This document shows, one piece after another, positions 8,546 through 16,720 of a DNA stretch of 64,000 nt. Below the pieces are notes generated by a model. The model had not been told where the DNA came from, searched no databases, and saw only the letters and a program-made list of their open reading frames with translations. How positions within the stretch are numbered: position 1 is the stretch's first letter; the number at the start of each line of letters is the position of its first letter. The stretch is from DATBAK01 sp038240075. Lineage in GTDB: Bacteria > Actinomycetota > Acidimicrobiia > IMCC26256 > PALSA-610. The stretch covers positions 1 through 64,000 of the forward strand of contig JBBSEC010000006.1 in the NCBI GenBank assembly GCA_038240075.1. The letters run 5' to 3'. Both the position numbers and the translations under genes were made by a program.

Positions 8546-9751
8546 GTGCGGGCGGTTGTGGTCAATAGCTTCTTTTCTCCTCGCGCGGGCGGAAGCGCGC
8601 ATATGAGCGACGCGCTGGCTCGGCAGGTCGCCGCGGCCGGGCACGAGGTCTTGGTCTTGGCGGCCGCGTATCGCGACGCGCCGGCTGAAGAGGAGCGCGA
8701 CGGATTTCGGATCGTGCGGCTCCCGAGTTTCGCGTTGACCTCGAAGATCGCGTTCAACTACGACATCCCATTCACCGCGTCGCCGAAGAACGTGCGGCGG
8801 GTGTTTCGCTTGCTCGACGAGTTCGACCCCGACGTCGTGCACCAGCACGGCCAGTTCTTCGACCTCACGTGGATGAGCTCGGTCTGGGCCCGTCGCCGCC
8901 GCGTCCCGACGGTGCTCACCGTTCACACTCGGTTCCAGAGCCCGTTCCGGATGCACGCGGCCGCGATGCGGATCGCCGACTACCTCGTTGTCCGGCCGTT
9001 CGTACGGCTCGGCCATCCCTATGTTGTTCCCGTGGACGTGTTCGTCCGCGAATACGTCACCGATCGTTTCGGCATTTCCAGCGATCGCGTGATCGACATT
9101 CCCGTCGGGATCGAAGCCGAGCGGTTCGGCGCGACGGATCGACCGGTGATGCGCGCGCGACTCGGCATCGCCGATCGCCCGATGCTGCTCTCGGTAGGCC
9201 ATGTCATACCGCTTCGAGACCGACTCGCCTTGGTCGAGGCGATGCCCAAGCTCCTCGAGCACTCCCCGGACCTCGTCGTGGTCGTCGTTGGGAAGATCTA
9301 CGACGAGCGCTTCCTGCGGCGCGCCCGGGCACTCGGTGTCGACCACGCACTGATCACGACCGGCGAGGTCCCGAGGGGCGACGTGCCGCTCTACGCCGCC
9401 GCCGCCGACGTCGAGGCTCACGACCTGCAAGGACTCGGCTTCGGAACGGCGAGCCTCGAGATGCTCGCCGCGGGAGTCGCCGTCGTCGCGGTGGTCCGCG
9501 CCGACAACTACCCAACCGCGCACTTCGTCGACGGTGAGCATCTGATCCTCGCGACTTCCAGCGAGCCAGATGTCCTCGCAACCGCGATTGCGCGGCTGAT
9601 CGCCGATCCCGCGCTCCGCGCGCGCGTGGGCGCGGGTGGTCGGCGTCTCATCGAGAGCCATTTCTCGATCGAGTCGGTGGCGGCGCGCTACCTCGATCTC
9701 TACGACCGGGCCGTGCACGCGTCGAGGGTTCCGCGGGGTTCGGCACGATGA
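8546..9751 (+). CDS. GT4-family (GT-B fold) glycosyltransferase
   Basis: A 401-residue cytoplasmic or peripheral enzyme transferring a sugar from a nucleotide donor. The N-terminal Rossmann half has the glycine-rich FSPRAGGSAHMSDALAR acceptor-side loop. The C-terminal half begins at LLSVGHVIPLRDR (about 215) and ends with a donor-binding region, GFGTASLEMLAAGVAVVAV, corresponding to the GT4 E-x7-E zone. In that zone the first acidic position appears replaced within HDLQGLGFG. GTG 8546 is chosen from the -10 spacing and to avoid overlap with the upstream stop. The stop overlaps the aminotransferase start by four bases, so the two are translationally coupled. Confidence 0.85.
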   Translation: MRAVVVNSFFSPRAGGSAHMSDALARQVAAAGHEVLVLAAAYRDAPAEEERDGFRIVRLPSFALTSKIAFNYDIPFTASPKNVRRVFRLLDEFDPDVVHQHGQFFDLTWMSSVWARRRRVPTVLTVHTRFQSPFRMHAAAMRIADYLVVRPFVRLGHPYVVPVDVFVREYVTDRFGISSDRVIDIPVGIEAERFGATDRPVMRARLGIADRPMLLSVGHVIPLRDRLALVEAMPKLLEHSPDLVVVVVGKIYDERFLRRARALGVDHALITTGEVPRGDVPLYAAAADVEAHDLQGLGFGTASLEMLAAGVAVVAVVRADNYPTAHFVDGEHLILATSSEPDVLATAIARLIADPALRARVGAGGRRLIESHFSIESVAARYLDLYDRAVHASRVPRGSAR

Positions 9752-10857
9752 GCGATCAGATCGCGCTCACCCACCTCGTGGTCGGAGACGAAGAGGAGCG
9801 TCTTGTCATCGCGGTCCTACGCTCCGGCCAGCTCGCGCAGGGTCCGATGGTTGCGCAGCTCGAACGGCACTTCGCCGCGATGTGCGGCGTACGCCACGCG
9901 ATCGCGGTGAACAGTGGAACGGCCGCGCTGGTCGCGGCGCTGCAGACGGCTGAGCTCCAACCCGGCGACGAGGTGGTGACGACTCCATTCACGTTCGCGG
10001 CGACGCTGAACGCGATCCTCGCAAGTGGCGCGACGGCAGTCTTCGCCGACATCGACCCGCAGACATTCACCATCGACGTCGACGCGCTGTCCGCGGCGAT
10101 CACCGAGCGGACGCGAGCCGTGATTCCCGTGCACCTCTACGGTCAGCCCGCGGCCATGAACGCGATCTCCGATCTCGCCTCGACTCGGAATCTCCTGATT
10201 GTCGAGGACGCGGCGCAGGCGCACGGAGCGACGGTTGCGGGACGCGCCGTCGGGTCGTTCGGCATCGGATGCTTCTCGCTGTACGCGTCGAAGAACATGT
10301 CGAGCGGAGAGGGCGGCATGATCACGACCGACGCCGACGACGTTGCCGATCGGCTCCGGCTGCTCCGCAACCAGGGGATGCGCTCGGGATATCAGCACGA
10401 GATCGTCGGATACAACTATCGCCTGACCGATCTTCAGGCCGCGGTGGCGATTCCGCAGCTGGGCCGCCTCGGGGACGCGAACGAGCGCCGGCGGGGCCAT
10501 GCCGCGCGACTCTCGGCGGGCCTCGAAGGCGCGACCGGGGTCGTCACGCCGACCGTCGCGGCAGGGCGCGCGCATGTGTTCCACCAGTACACGATTCGGG
10601 TGACCGACGCCGCGCGCATCGACCGGGACGCGCTTGCGACCCGATTGCGCAACCGCGGCATCGCCAGCGGCGTCTATTACCCGCGTGTCGTGTTCGACCA
10701 CGACTGCTACCGCGGCCATCGGGGAGTGGTCGCCTCGCCGGTTCCCGAAGCGACCCGTGCCGCTCGAGAGGTGCTCTCCCTCCCGGTTCATCCCCACCTC
10801 TCGCGCTCCGACATCGACAGGATCGTCGACGAGGTCCGCGCGGCACTGCGCGCGTGA
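9748..10857 (+). CDS. DegT/DnrJ/EryC1/StrS-family sugar aminotransferase
   Basis: A 369-residue PLP enzyme that aminates a keto-sugar nucleotide, normally with glutamate as donor. Asp154 in VEDAAQAHG would pair with the PLP ring nitrogen, and Lys182 in SLYASKNMSSGEGG is the expected Schiff-base lysine. NSGTAA (55-60) binds the cofactor phosphate. The gene overlaps the glycosyltransferase by ATGA and is followed 62 bp later by a Gfo/Idh/MocA dehydrogenase. That pair is the logic of GnnA/GnnB or WlbA/WbpE-type 3-amino-sugar synthesis: oxidation at C3, then transamination. The substrate cannot be read from sequence. Confidence 0.9.
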   Translation: MSDQIALTHLVVGDEEERLVIAVLRSGQLAQGPMVAQLERHFAAMCGVRHAIAVNSGTAALVAALQTAELQPGDEVVTTPFTFAATLNAILASGATAVFADIDPQTFTIDVDALSAAITERTRAVIPVHLYGQPAAMNAISDLASTRNLLIVEDAAQAHGATVAGRAVGSFGIGCFSLYASKNMSSGEGGMITTDADDVADRLRLLRNQGMRSGYQHEIVGYNYRLTDLQAAVAIPQLGRLGDANERRRGHAARLSAGLEGATGVVTPTVAAGRAHVFHQYTIRVTDAARIDRDALATRLRNRGIASGVYYPRVVFDHDCYRGHRGVVASPVPEATRAAREVLSLPVHPHLSRSDIDRIVDEVRAALRA

Positions 10858-10907
10858 AGGGGGAGGAACCGCAATAGTGCCCGCTTTCGGTCACCCAGGG
10901 TGGCAAC

Positions 10908-10913
10908 TATCGT
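10908..10913 (+). promoter_or_regulatory. -10-like hexamer before the Gfo/Idh/MocA gene
   Basis: TATCGT, six bases, then ATG 10920. The dehydrogenase may therefore have its own leaderless promoter inside the sugar run. Confidence 0.45.
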
Positions 10914-10919
10914 ACTTCC

Positions 10920-11936
10920 ATGTCGCCGCTGCGCATTGCGCTGGTCGGCGCGGGCGCGATGGGATCGTTGCACGCTCGCGTGGTCGTCGAATCCCCGGAC
11001 ACGGAGCTCGTGTCCGTGGTCGATCCCGACGGCACCGCGGGCGAGGCGCTCGCGGAGCGCTGGCGCACCACGTGGGTTCCGGAGCTCGACTCGTTTCGCG
11101 GAATCGACGGTGTGATCGTCGCGTCTCCGACGAGTTCGCACGTCGGGTGGGCGGCGCGCGCGATCGACGCCGACGTGCCGGTTCTCATCGAGAAGCCTCT
11201 CTCCGACGACCTTTCGGCGACCGAGGCACTGATCGCACAGGCCGGGGCGAAGTCCGTGCCGATGACGTGCGGGTTCCTCGAGCGCTTCAACGCGGCCGTG
11301 TGCACGGCCCTCGCGATCGTCGAGGAGCCGGTGTTCGTCATGACCGTCAGGCACTCGCATCACCTGCCCCGAATCACGACCGGTGTCTCCTACGACCTGC
11401 TGATTCACGACGTCGATCTCGCGTTGCGGATTGCCGGGCGGATGCCCGGTTCCCTGAGCGCCCACTTCGGTTTCGCACATCCCAACTCGTTGCTCGGCGC
11501 AGAGGACATTGCCGAAGCGACACTGCGGTTCGACGGCGGGATGCTCGCGACGCTGTCGGCCAATCGCATCTCTCAGCGCAAGGTGCGCACGCTCGTCATC
11601 AATGACCTCCAACGCCTGGTCGAGGTCGACCTGCTGCGCCAAGACGTCACGGTGTACCGCCAGATCGAAGGAGAGTGGCTCGACGGCCAGGGTGGAGGAG
11701 TGCGCGAACAGACCGTGATCGACATCCCGGTCGTGCACAACGCGCGCGAGCCGCTCGCAGCTCAACTCGACCACTTCGTCGCACTGGCGAGCGGACGGCT
11801 CGACGCAGCAGCAGAGCTCGCGACGCTACGCGCACCTCACGCCGTGGTCGCCGAGATCGTCGACTATGCCGGCCACGACACGATACGGGCCGCGGGCGAG
11901 CTCAGCAGCACGAGCGACACCTATCGCAATGCGTGA
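10920..11936 (+). CDS. Gfo/Idh/MocA-family NAD(P)-dependent sugar dehydrogenase
   Basis: A 338-residue oxidoreductase. The N-terminal Rossmann fold has GAGAMGSLHARV (10-21) and an acidic residue after the second strand (VVDPDG), favouring NAD(H). Lys92 in EKPLS is the family catalytic lysine, and the YDLLIHDVDL segment (about 157-166) supplies the conserved Asp/His pair. Next to a DegT aminotransferase and an LpxA-like enzyme, it is the best candidate to oxidise the C3 hydroxyl of a UDP-sugar, as GnnA or WlbA do. The last 16 bases overlap the 3' end of the convergent lipoprotein gene. Confidence 0.87.
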   Translation: MSPLRIALVGAGAMGSLHARVVVESPDTELVSVVDPDGTAGEALAERWRTTWVPELDSFRGIDGVIVASPTSSHVGWAARAIDADVPVLIEKPLSDDLSATEALIAQAGAKSVPMTCGFLERFNAAVCTALAIVEEPVFVMTVRHSHHLPRITTGVSYDLLIHDVDLALRIAGRMPGSLSAHFGFAHPNSLLGAEDIAEATLRFDGGMLATLSANRISQRKVRTLVINDLQRLVEVDLLRQDVTVYRQIEGEWLDGQGGGVREQTVIDIPVVHNAREPLAAQLDHFVALASGRLDAAAELATLRAPHAVVAEIVDYAGHDTIRAAGELSSTSDTYRNA

Positions 11937-14467
11937 GCGCGACCTTCCTGTGGTGCCGGAGTGAAGGTCGCGGTCAGCGTGGTGTCGCCGGTGACGGTGA
12001 TGTCGTGCGACGCCGCGCCGCTGTCGGACCAGCCGGCGAAGGCGTACGCCTCACCACCGATCGTCTGATCGGCCGCGCTGATCGTCTGGGTCCCTTTGGT
12101 GATGACGGTCGTGCTGAACGGGGCGACGCCGTTCGTGCTTCCGAGGCCGAGGGTTGCGCCGGCGGGGTCGGAAGCAAGGGTCAGGGTGCTCGTCTGCGGG
12201 TACAGATCGACCGACGTCGTCTGCGAGAGGCCACCTGAGTCGGTCGCCGTGAGGGACAGCCGCAGGTGCGACGGGTACTCCTGCTCCGGCGCCACGAACG
12301 ACCCGCTCGCGACACCGTCGAAGGTCTCGCCGGCCTGGGGCTCACAGGTGTCGACGGTGGGGCAGATCACCTTCTCGTACGTCCAGCTGAGCGCCGACGA
12401 CGCCAACGGCCCGTCTTCTGCGTCGTTCGCCGAGCCCGAGAACGAGATCGTGTCGCCTACACTCCAGGTGAACTCGGGCGCGGGCGTGCTGATGGTAGGC
12501 ACCGGTGGGGTGTTCCCGGCCTTGATGGTGACGGTCGCGACGTCAGGGGTGCTGAACGCGTCGGTGACGCGCACGGAAACCGTGCGTACTCCGGCGGTGC
12601 CGTACGTGTACGACGGGTTCGCCAGGGTGGAGTCTCCGAAGACTCCGTCTCCGTTGAGATCCCACGAGTAGGTCAGCGAGTCACCGTCGGGATCGGTGGA
12701 GCCTCGGGCGTCGAACTGGACGGTGAGCGGCAGGTCGCCGGTGGTTGGATTGGCCCCGACCGCGGCGACGGGCGGGTGGTTCGCCGCGTTGTAGCTGATG
12801 CGGCGGATCGTCCCGCCGCCGACGTCGACGTAGAAGAGGTCACCGCCCGGACCGATTTCGAGATCGACGGGGGTCGACGCGCCGACCGGTCCGGTGACGA
12901 AACCCTCGACCTGCTTCGGGTTGGGCAGCCCGTTCGTGCCCTTCAGCATCGCCCAGATGCACCCGCGCGCCCAGTCGGCGAAGAAGAGCGCGCCGTTGTA
13001 CTTCGACGGGTAGTTGCCGCCGCTCGCGGGATAGAACGCGTTGCCGCTGACCGCCGACGCGCCGGTCGGACAACCGTCGCCCGGCACGAAGCTCGCGCCC
13101 TGTACGTACTCGAAGTACGGCGCGACCGCCGAACCCGATCCGTACAACGTATTGCAGATGTCGAGGTTCAGCGCCTGGAAGCTTGGCTGCTTCGCGCGGC
13201 CTTCGTAGCACGGCCATCCGAAGTCCTTGACCGGCGATGCGATCGGGTTGGACACCCGGTCGATCTCCTCCGACGCGTTCCAGCCGACATCGCCGAGCCA
13301 CACGTCGTTCGTGCCCGGACGCGTCGTCATGCGGAACGGCTGACGCAGCCCATAAGCCACGATCCGACGCGCGTTGAGGTCGGCGCTGGGCGCGTTCGGG
13401 TTGTTCGGCATTGCCGCGCCGGTTGCGGGATTGACACGGATGATCGATCCGTCGAGCGTGACCGGGTCGGCGGGCGTCAGCAGGTCCTGCGACCGTAGCG
13501 AGCCGCCTTCCGCGGTCGGTGGCGTCTGCGCGCCGCCGACGGCGACCGGCGGATCGCCGCACGGGTTTGCCGGTGAGCCGGCTTGGCCGTAGTCGAGCGT
13601 GGTGTACCCCGCTCCGTCACCCGCGCTGGCGTAGAGCGCGCCATCGACGCCGAACACGATGGAGCCGACCGAATGGGTGTCGTACTGCTGGCACCAGTCG
13701 TTGACGAGGACATGCTCGGGGCCCGTCATCACGTCGCCCGCGGCCTGCAGCCGCGACAACCGCGCGCTGACCAAGCAGTCGGCGTCGGTATCCGGCGGCG
13801 TCGGGCAACTGTCGTTCCAGACGGGCGGTGTCCCGCCGATCGGCGCGTCGAGCGTATAGAGCACATAGACGTACGGCTTCGACGGGAACGCGGGGTCGAG
13901 CGCCATCCCGAGCAGCCCGGTGTCGATGGTGTCGAACACCTGGGGACGCAGATCCGCGAACACCGTCGGTGTCGTCGCGGTGATGCTGGCGAACACGAGG
14001 ATCAGGCCACTCTGCTCGGCCACGAACACGCGACCGTCACTCGCGAAGCGCACCGCTACAGGCTGGGTGAGCCCCCTGAACACCGTCGACTGTTGGAAAC
14101 CCGGTGGGAGGTGGGGCGGTGTGTTCGCGACCTTGAAGGGGTACTGCCCAGAGAGCGAACCCGACGTCACGAACAACTGGTGCGCCCCCTCGGAGAGCCC
14201 GGTGGTGTCGAGATCGAACGAGAAGCTCGCCGCAGTCGACGTCGCAACCGGCGGCGCGTCGGCGGCGTCGATGCGTACGGTCGTCTGCGTCACCGTGTGA
14301 CCGGTGACTGTCACCGTCACGGTCGTCGTGTCGCGGGCCGGCTTCTTCGAGTAACTCACCTTGATGGACGGGTTCGTGCAGCTCGCGAGCAGCGCCCCGA
14401 ACAGTCCGAACACGATGGCCCCGGTGATCAGGCGGGAGCGCCCCGTCCGTGACGCAATCGTGCCCAT
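11921..14467 (-). CDS. PQQ-type glucose/sorbosone dehydrogenase-like lipoprotein with PKD domain
   Basis: An 848-residue exported protein. The signal peptide ends in the lipobox LLASC (Cys about 31), so the mature form should be lipid-anchored outside the membrane. A six-bladed sugar-dehydrogenase propeller follows (about 115-570; it contains DGRVFVAEQSGLI, LLGMALDPAF and WLGDVGWNASEEID). Next come a PKD domain (about 575-665, DARGSTDPDGDSLTYSWD), an Ig-like segment, and a C-terminal repeat resembling divergent InlB B-repeats (FAGWSDSGAASHDITV). The family oxidises sugars with PQQ, but binding here is inferred. ATG 14467 gives the signal peptide. An extracellular or carbohydrate-binding role is likely. 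Confidence 0.82.
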   Translation of the reverse strand: MGTIASRTGRSRLITGAIVFGLFGALLASCTNPSIKVSYSKKPARDTTTVTVTVTGHTVTQTTVRIDAADAPPVATSTAASFSFDLDTTGLSEGAHQLFVTSGSLSGQYPFKVANTPPHLPPGFQQSTVFRGLTQPVAVRFASDGRVFVAEQSGLILVFASITATTPTVFADLRPQVFDTIDTGLLGMALDPAFPSKPYVYVLYTLDAPIGGTPPVWNDSCPTPPDTDADCLVSARLSRLQAAGDVMTGPEHVLVNDWCQQYDTHSVGSIVFGVDGALYASAGDGAGYTTLDYGQAGSPANPCGDPPVAVGGAQTPPTAEGGSLRSQDLLTPADPVTLDGSIIRVNPATGAAMPNNPNAPSADLNARRIVAYGLRQPFRMTTRPGTNDVWLGDVGWNASEEIDRVSNPIASPVKDFGWPCYEGRAKQPSFQALNLDICNTLYGSGSAVAPYFEYVQGASFVPGDGCPTGASAVSGNAFYPASGGNYPSKYNGALFFADWARGCIWAMLKGTNGLPNPKQVEGFVTGPVGASTPVDLEIGPGGDLFYVDVGGGTIRRISYNAANHPPVAAVGANPTTGDLPLTVQFDARGSTDPDGDSLTYSWDLNGDGVFGDSTLANPSYTYGTAGVRTVSVRVTDAFSTPDVATVTIKAGNTPPVPTISTPAPEFTWSVGDTISFSGSANDAEDGPLASSALSWTYEKVICPTVDTCEPQAGETFDGVASGSFVAPEQEYPSHLRLSLTATDSGGLSQTTSVDLYPQTSTLTLASDPAGATLGLGSTNGVAPFSTTVITKGTQTISAADQTIGGEAYAFAGWSDSGAASHDITVTGDTTLTATFTPAPQEGRAHALR

Positions 14468-14602
14468 ACCCAACCGCCCGCCCGTCCGCCCTCGAACCGC
14501 CGGGAGCCCCGGCCCGCTAGGCCTATACCCACGAACGCGTTCCGACAAGTCGCAGAACGCTCTCGGTGCCAACACGAGCACCGAACGTGTCGTTGCGGCG
14601 GA

Positions 14603-15451
14603 CTACGCGACCTTCGCGTGCGCGACGGCGATCGCGCCGGCGAACGAGGCCGCGGCGACGACGAACGCGACCGCGTAGCCGATCGCGGTTCCGTACCGCG
14701 ACCGTTCGGTCTGGATCATGACGTAGCCGATGATCGCGCCGCCGATCAGGCCGCCGATGTGGCCGCCGATCGACACGTTGGAGATCAAGAACTTGTCGAG
14801 CACCAGGTTGATCAGCAGCAACGGTCCGAACTGGGTGTCCCAGAACCGAACGCCCCGCTGCAGCATGACGACCGTGGCGCACGCACCGACGCCGAACACC
14901 GCGCCCGACGCACCACCGGTGGCGGAGAACGGGTTGGCCCAGAGCGCGCCGAGCGAGCCCGCGAGCAACGACGCCAGGTAGAGCGCGGTGAAGCGCCCCG
15001 GTCCGAGGAAGGGCTCGAGGATCTGGCCGACGAGATACAGGATCAGCATGTTGAAGAAGATGTGGAGGACGCCGAAGTGCACGAAGCCGGAGGTGAAGAG
15101 GCGGTACCACTGGCCGCTGATCGCAACCGACGGCGCGTACAGGACCCACTTGTTCAGCAGGTTGTTGCCGTTCGTCGTATACCCGGCGGTGATCACGAAC
15201 GCGACGACGTTCGCCGCGATGATCGCCTGGGTCGCGAGCAGCGGCCGCGCGAGCGATCGCCGGACGCGCTCGCGTGTCGGTGGACGCGCGGCCTTGATGC
15301 ACTCCCAGCACTGCGATCCGACCGACACCTGATGCAGGCACTCCGCGCACGCGGGACGACCGCACCGCGTGCAGTGGCGTCCGGTCTCCCGGTCGTGATG
15401 GTGGAAGCAGGTCTCGGGAGTCTGCGGGGGTGGAGGGGGCTCAGGCATCAT
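14603..15451 (-). CDS. Rhomboid-family intramembrane serine protease with N-terminal zinc-binding domain
   Basis: A 282-residue membrane protein that should cleave transmembrane substrates. The catalytic dyad is Ser182 in GGASGAVFG and His231 in GGHIGG, with HIFFNM (about 130-135) in the oxyanion region. Before the six or so helices lies a Cys-rich module (C15, C27, C30, C35, C38, C48, C51 with nearby His) like a B-box zinc finger, found in many actinobacterial rhomboids. The start overlaps the stop of the upstream oxidoreductase (two in-frame ATGs at 15451 and 15448), so the genes are probably co-translated. The substrate is unknown. Confidence 0.9.
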   Translation of the reverse strand: MMPEPPPPPQTPETCFHHHDRETGRHCTRCGRPACAECLHQVSVGSQCWECIKAARPPTRERVRRSLARPLLATQAIIAANVVAFVITAGYTTNGNNLLNKWVLYAPSVAISGQWYRLFTSGFVHFGVLHIFFNMLILYLVGQILEPFLGPGRFTALYLASLLAGSLGALWANPFSATGGASGAVFGVGACATVVMLQRGVRFWDTQFGPLLLINLVLDKFLISNVSIGGHIGGLIGGAIIGYVMIQTERSRYGTAIGYAVAFVVAAASFAGAIAVAHAKVA

Positions 15452-16637
15452 CGAGGAGGCGACGGTACTCCTCGGGCAGGTTCTCCAAGATGTCGGGCGG
15501 GATCTGGCCGAGCCGGTACGCGTCGAGGAAGAGGTCCTTCTGCGTGGGCGGCCACCACGGCGGGGACACGCTCGCGTCGATGGTGCGCGGGTCGACCGGA
15601 CCCCGCGTGTTCGAGGCCTCGTAGACCGCGAAGCAGAGCTGGAGCACCCGGGTCGCGAGCTCGCCACTGAGGCTCGGCTGCGTGCCGTCGATGAGGGAGT
15701 CGACGAAGTTCGCCGACATGTCGGTGAAGCTGCGCATGTAGCTGTCGTCGAGCCCCGCGAACGAGTGACTGGTGCCGTCGGCTTCGTAGAGCATCACCGG
15801 CGGGAGATCGTGGAGCTTGCCGCAGAACTGCGTCACCCAGATGAAGCCATCGGTGCCCTGGATCTCGAAGAACTCGTCCGCGCCCCAGTAGTCGGAGCGG
15901 ATGTGCATCCGCGGCGCGTACGTGACTTCCATCATCCCGAGCAGATCGTCGCGGTCGTACTCCCAGATCGCCGCGGTCGGCGTCTCGAAGAAGAGCGGCC
16001 CACGCCGCACGATCGCCTGCACACTCCGGACTTGTTCTTCGAACAACCACAACGCGACGGCGTACTTGTGCACGATGTCGTCGAAGAGATGGCCACCGGG
16101 GCTGTGCGCGTCGAAGCGCCACGTGTAGCCCTCGGGCTCGAGGTTGGCTTGGAACTCGTTGTCGGACCGGCCGACAACGGTCTTGATGCGCACCATGTTC
16201 GGCGTGCCGATCGCACCGGCGGCGATGAGCTCACGCGCCTTCACGAGCGGCTGGTAGTGCACCGCGTTCTCGGTCACGCGAAAGGTGACGCCGGCCTCTG
16301 CGACCGCGGCCATCATCTCCCTCGCGTCGGCGACCGAGTTCGCGATGGGCTTCTGGGCCGAGATGTGCTTGCCGGCGCGTGCGGCCGCGATGACGTGGTC
16401 CTTGTGCATGAACGTGGGCGTGAGGATCTCGACGGCGTCGATCTCCTCGTCGGCGAGGATGGCGTCGATGGAGTCGTAGACCTTCGGCACACCCCACGAT
16501 TCGGCCATCCGGGTCGCCTTCTCGACCCGCGGGTCGCACACGGCGACGACATCGCAGCGGTCGTGTGCGAGGTAGCCCGCAACGTTGAGCGGGGCGATGT
16601 TGCCGATGCCGATGATGCCGAGCCGGACGCGATCCAC
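15441..16637 (-). CDS. Gfo/Idh/MocA-family oxidoreductase
   Basis: A 398-residue NAD(P)-dependent dehydrogenase. The nucleotide fold starts with RLGIIGIGNIAPLN and is followed by CDPRVEKA. QKPIA carries the family lysine, and the second domain has HSPGGHLFDDIVHKYAVALWLF with conserved Asp/His residues. A GTG at 16637 is chosen because GAAAGG-like sequence (AAAGG, six bases upstream) is a good ribosome binding site; a longer reading from GTG 16688 lacks one. It overlaps the rhomboid gene downstream. The two proteins have no obvious common pathway. The substrate is probably a sugar or polyol; not determinable here. Confidence 0.85.
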   Translation of the reverse strand: MDRVRLGIIGIGNIAPLNVAGYLAHDRCDVVAVCDPRVEKATRMAESWGVPKVYDSIDAILADEEIDAVEILTPTFMHKDHVIAAARAGKHISAQKPIANSVADAREMMAAVAEAGVTFRVTENAVHYQPLVKARELIAAGAIGTPNMVRIKTVVGRSDNEFQANLEPEGYTWRFDAHSPGGHLFDDIVHKYAVALWLFEEQVRSVQAIVRRGPLFFETPTAAIWEYDRDDLLGMMEVTYAPRMHIRSDYWGADEFFEIQGTDGFIWVTQFCGKLHDLPPVMLYEADGTSHSFAGLDDSYMRSFTDMSANFVDSLIDGTQPSLSGELATRVLQLCFAVYEASNTRGPVDPRTIDASVSPPWWPPTQKDLFLDAYRLGQIPPDILENLPEEYRRLLDDA

Positions 16638-16708
16638 GGGCTGCCTTTCGTCGGGCGCCGACGTTAGCGGGCCGCCATTGTCCGACACCGGCTGACCGGC
16701 ACCGGCGC

Positions 16709-16714
16709 TACCGT
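16709..16714 (+). promoter_or_regulatory. -10-like hexamer before the CtpE-like gene
   Basis: TACCGT, six bases, then GTG 16721: leaderless geometry. It lies in the 83-bp divergent gap shared with the Gfo/Idh/MocA gene. Confidence 0.5.
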
Positions 16715-16720
16715 CCTCGG

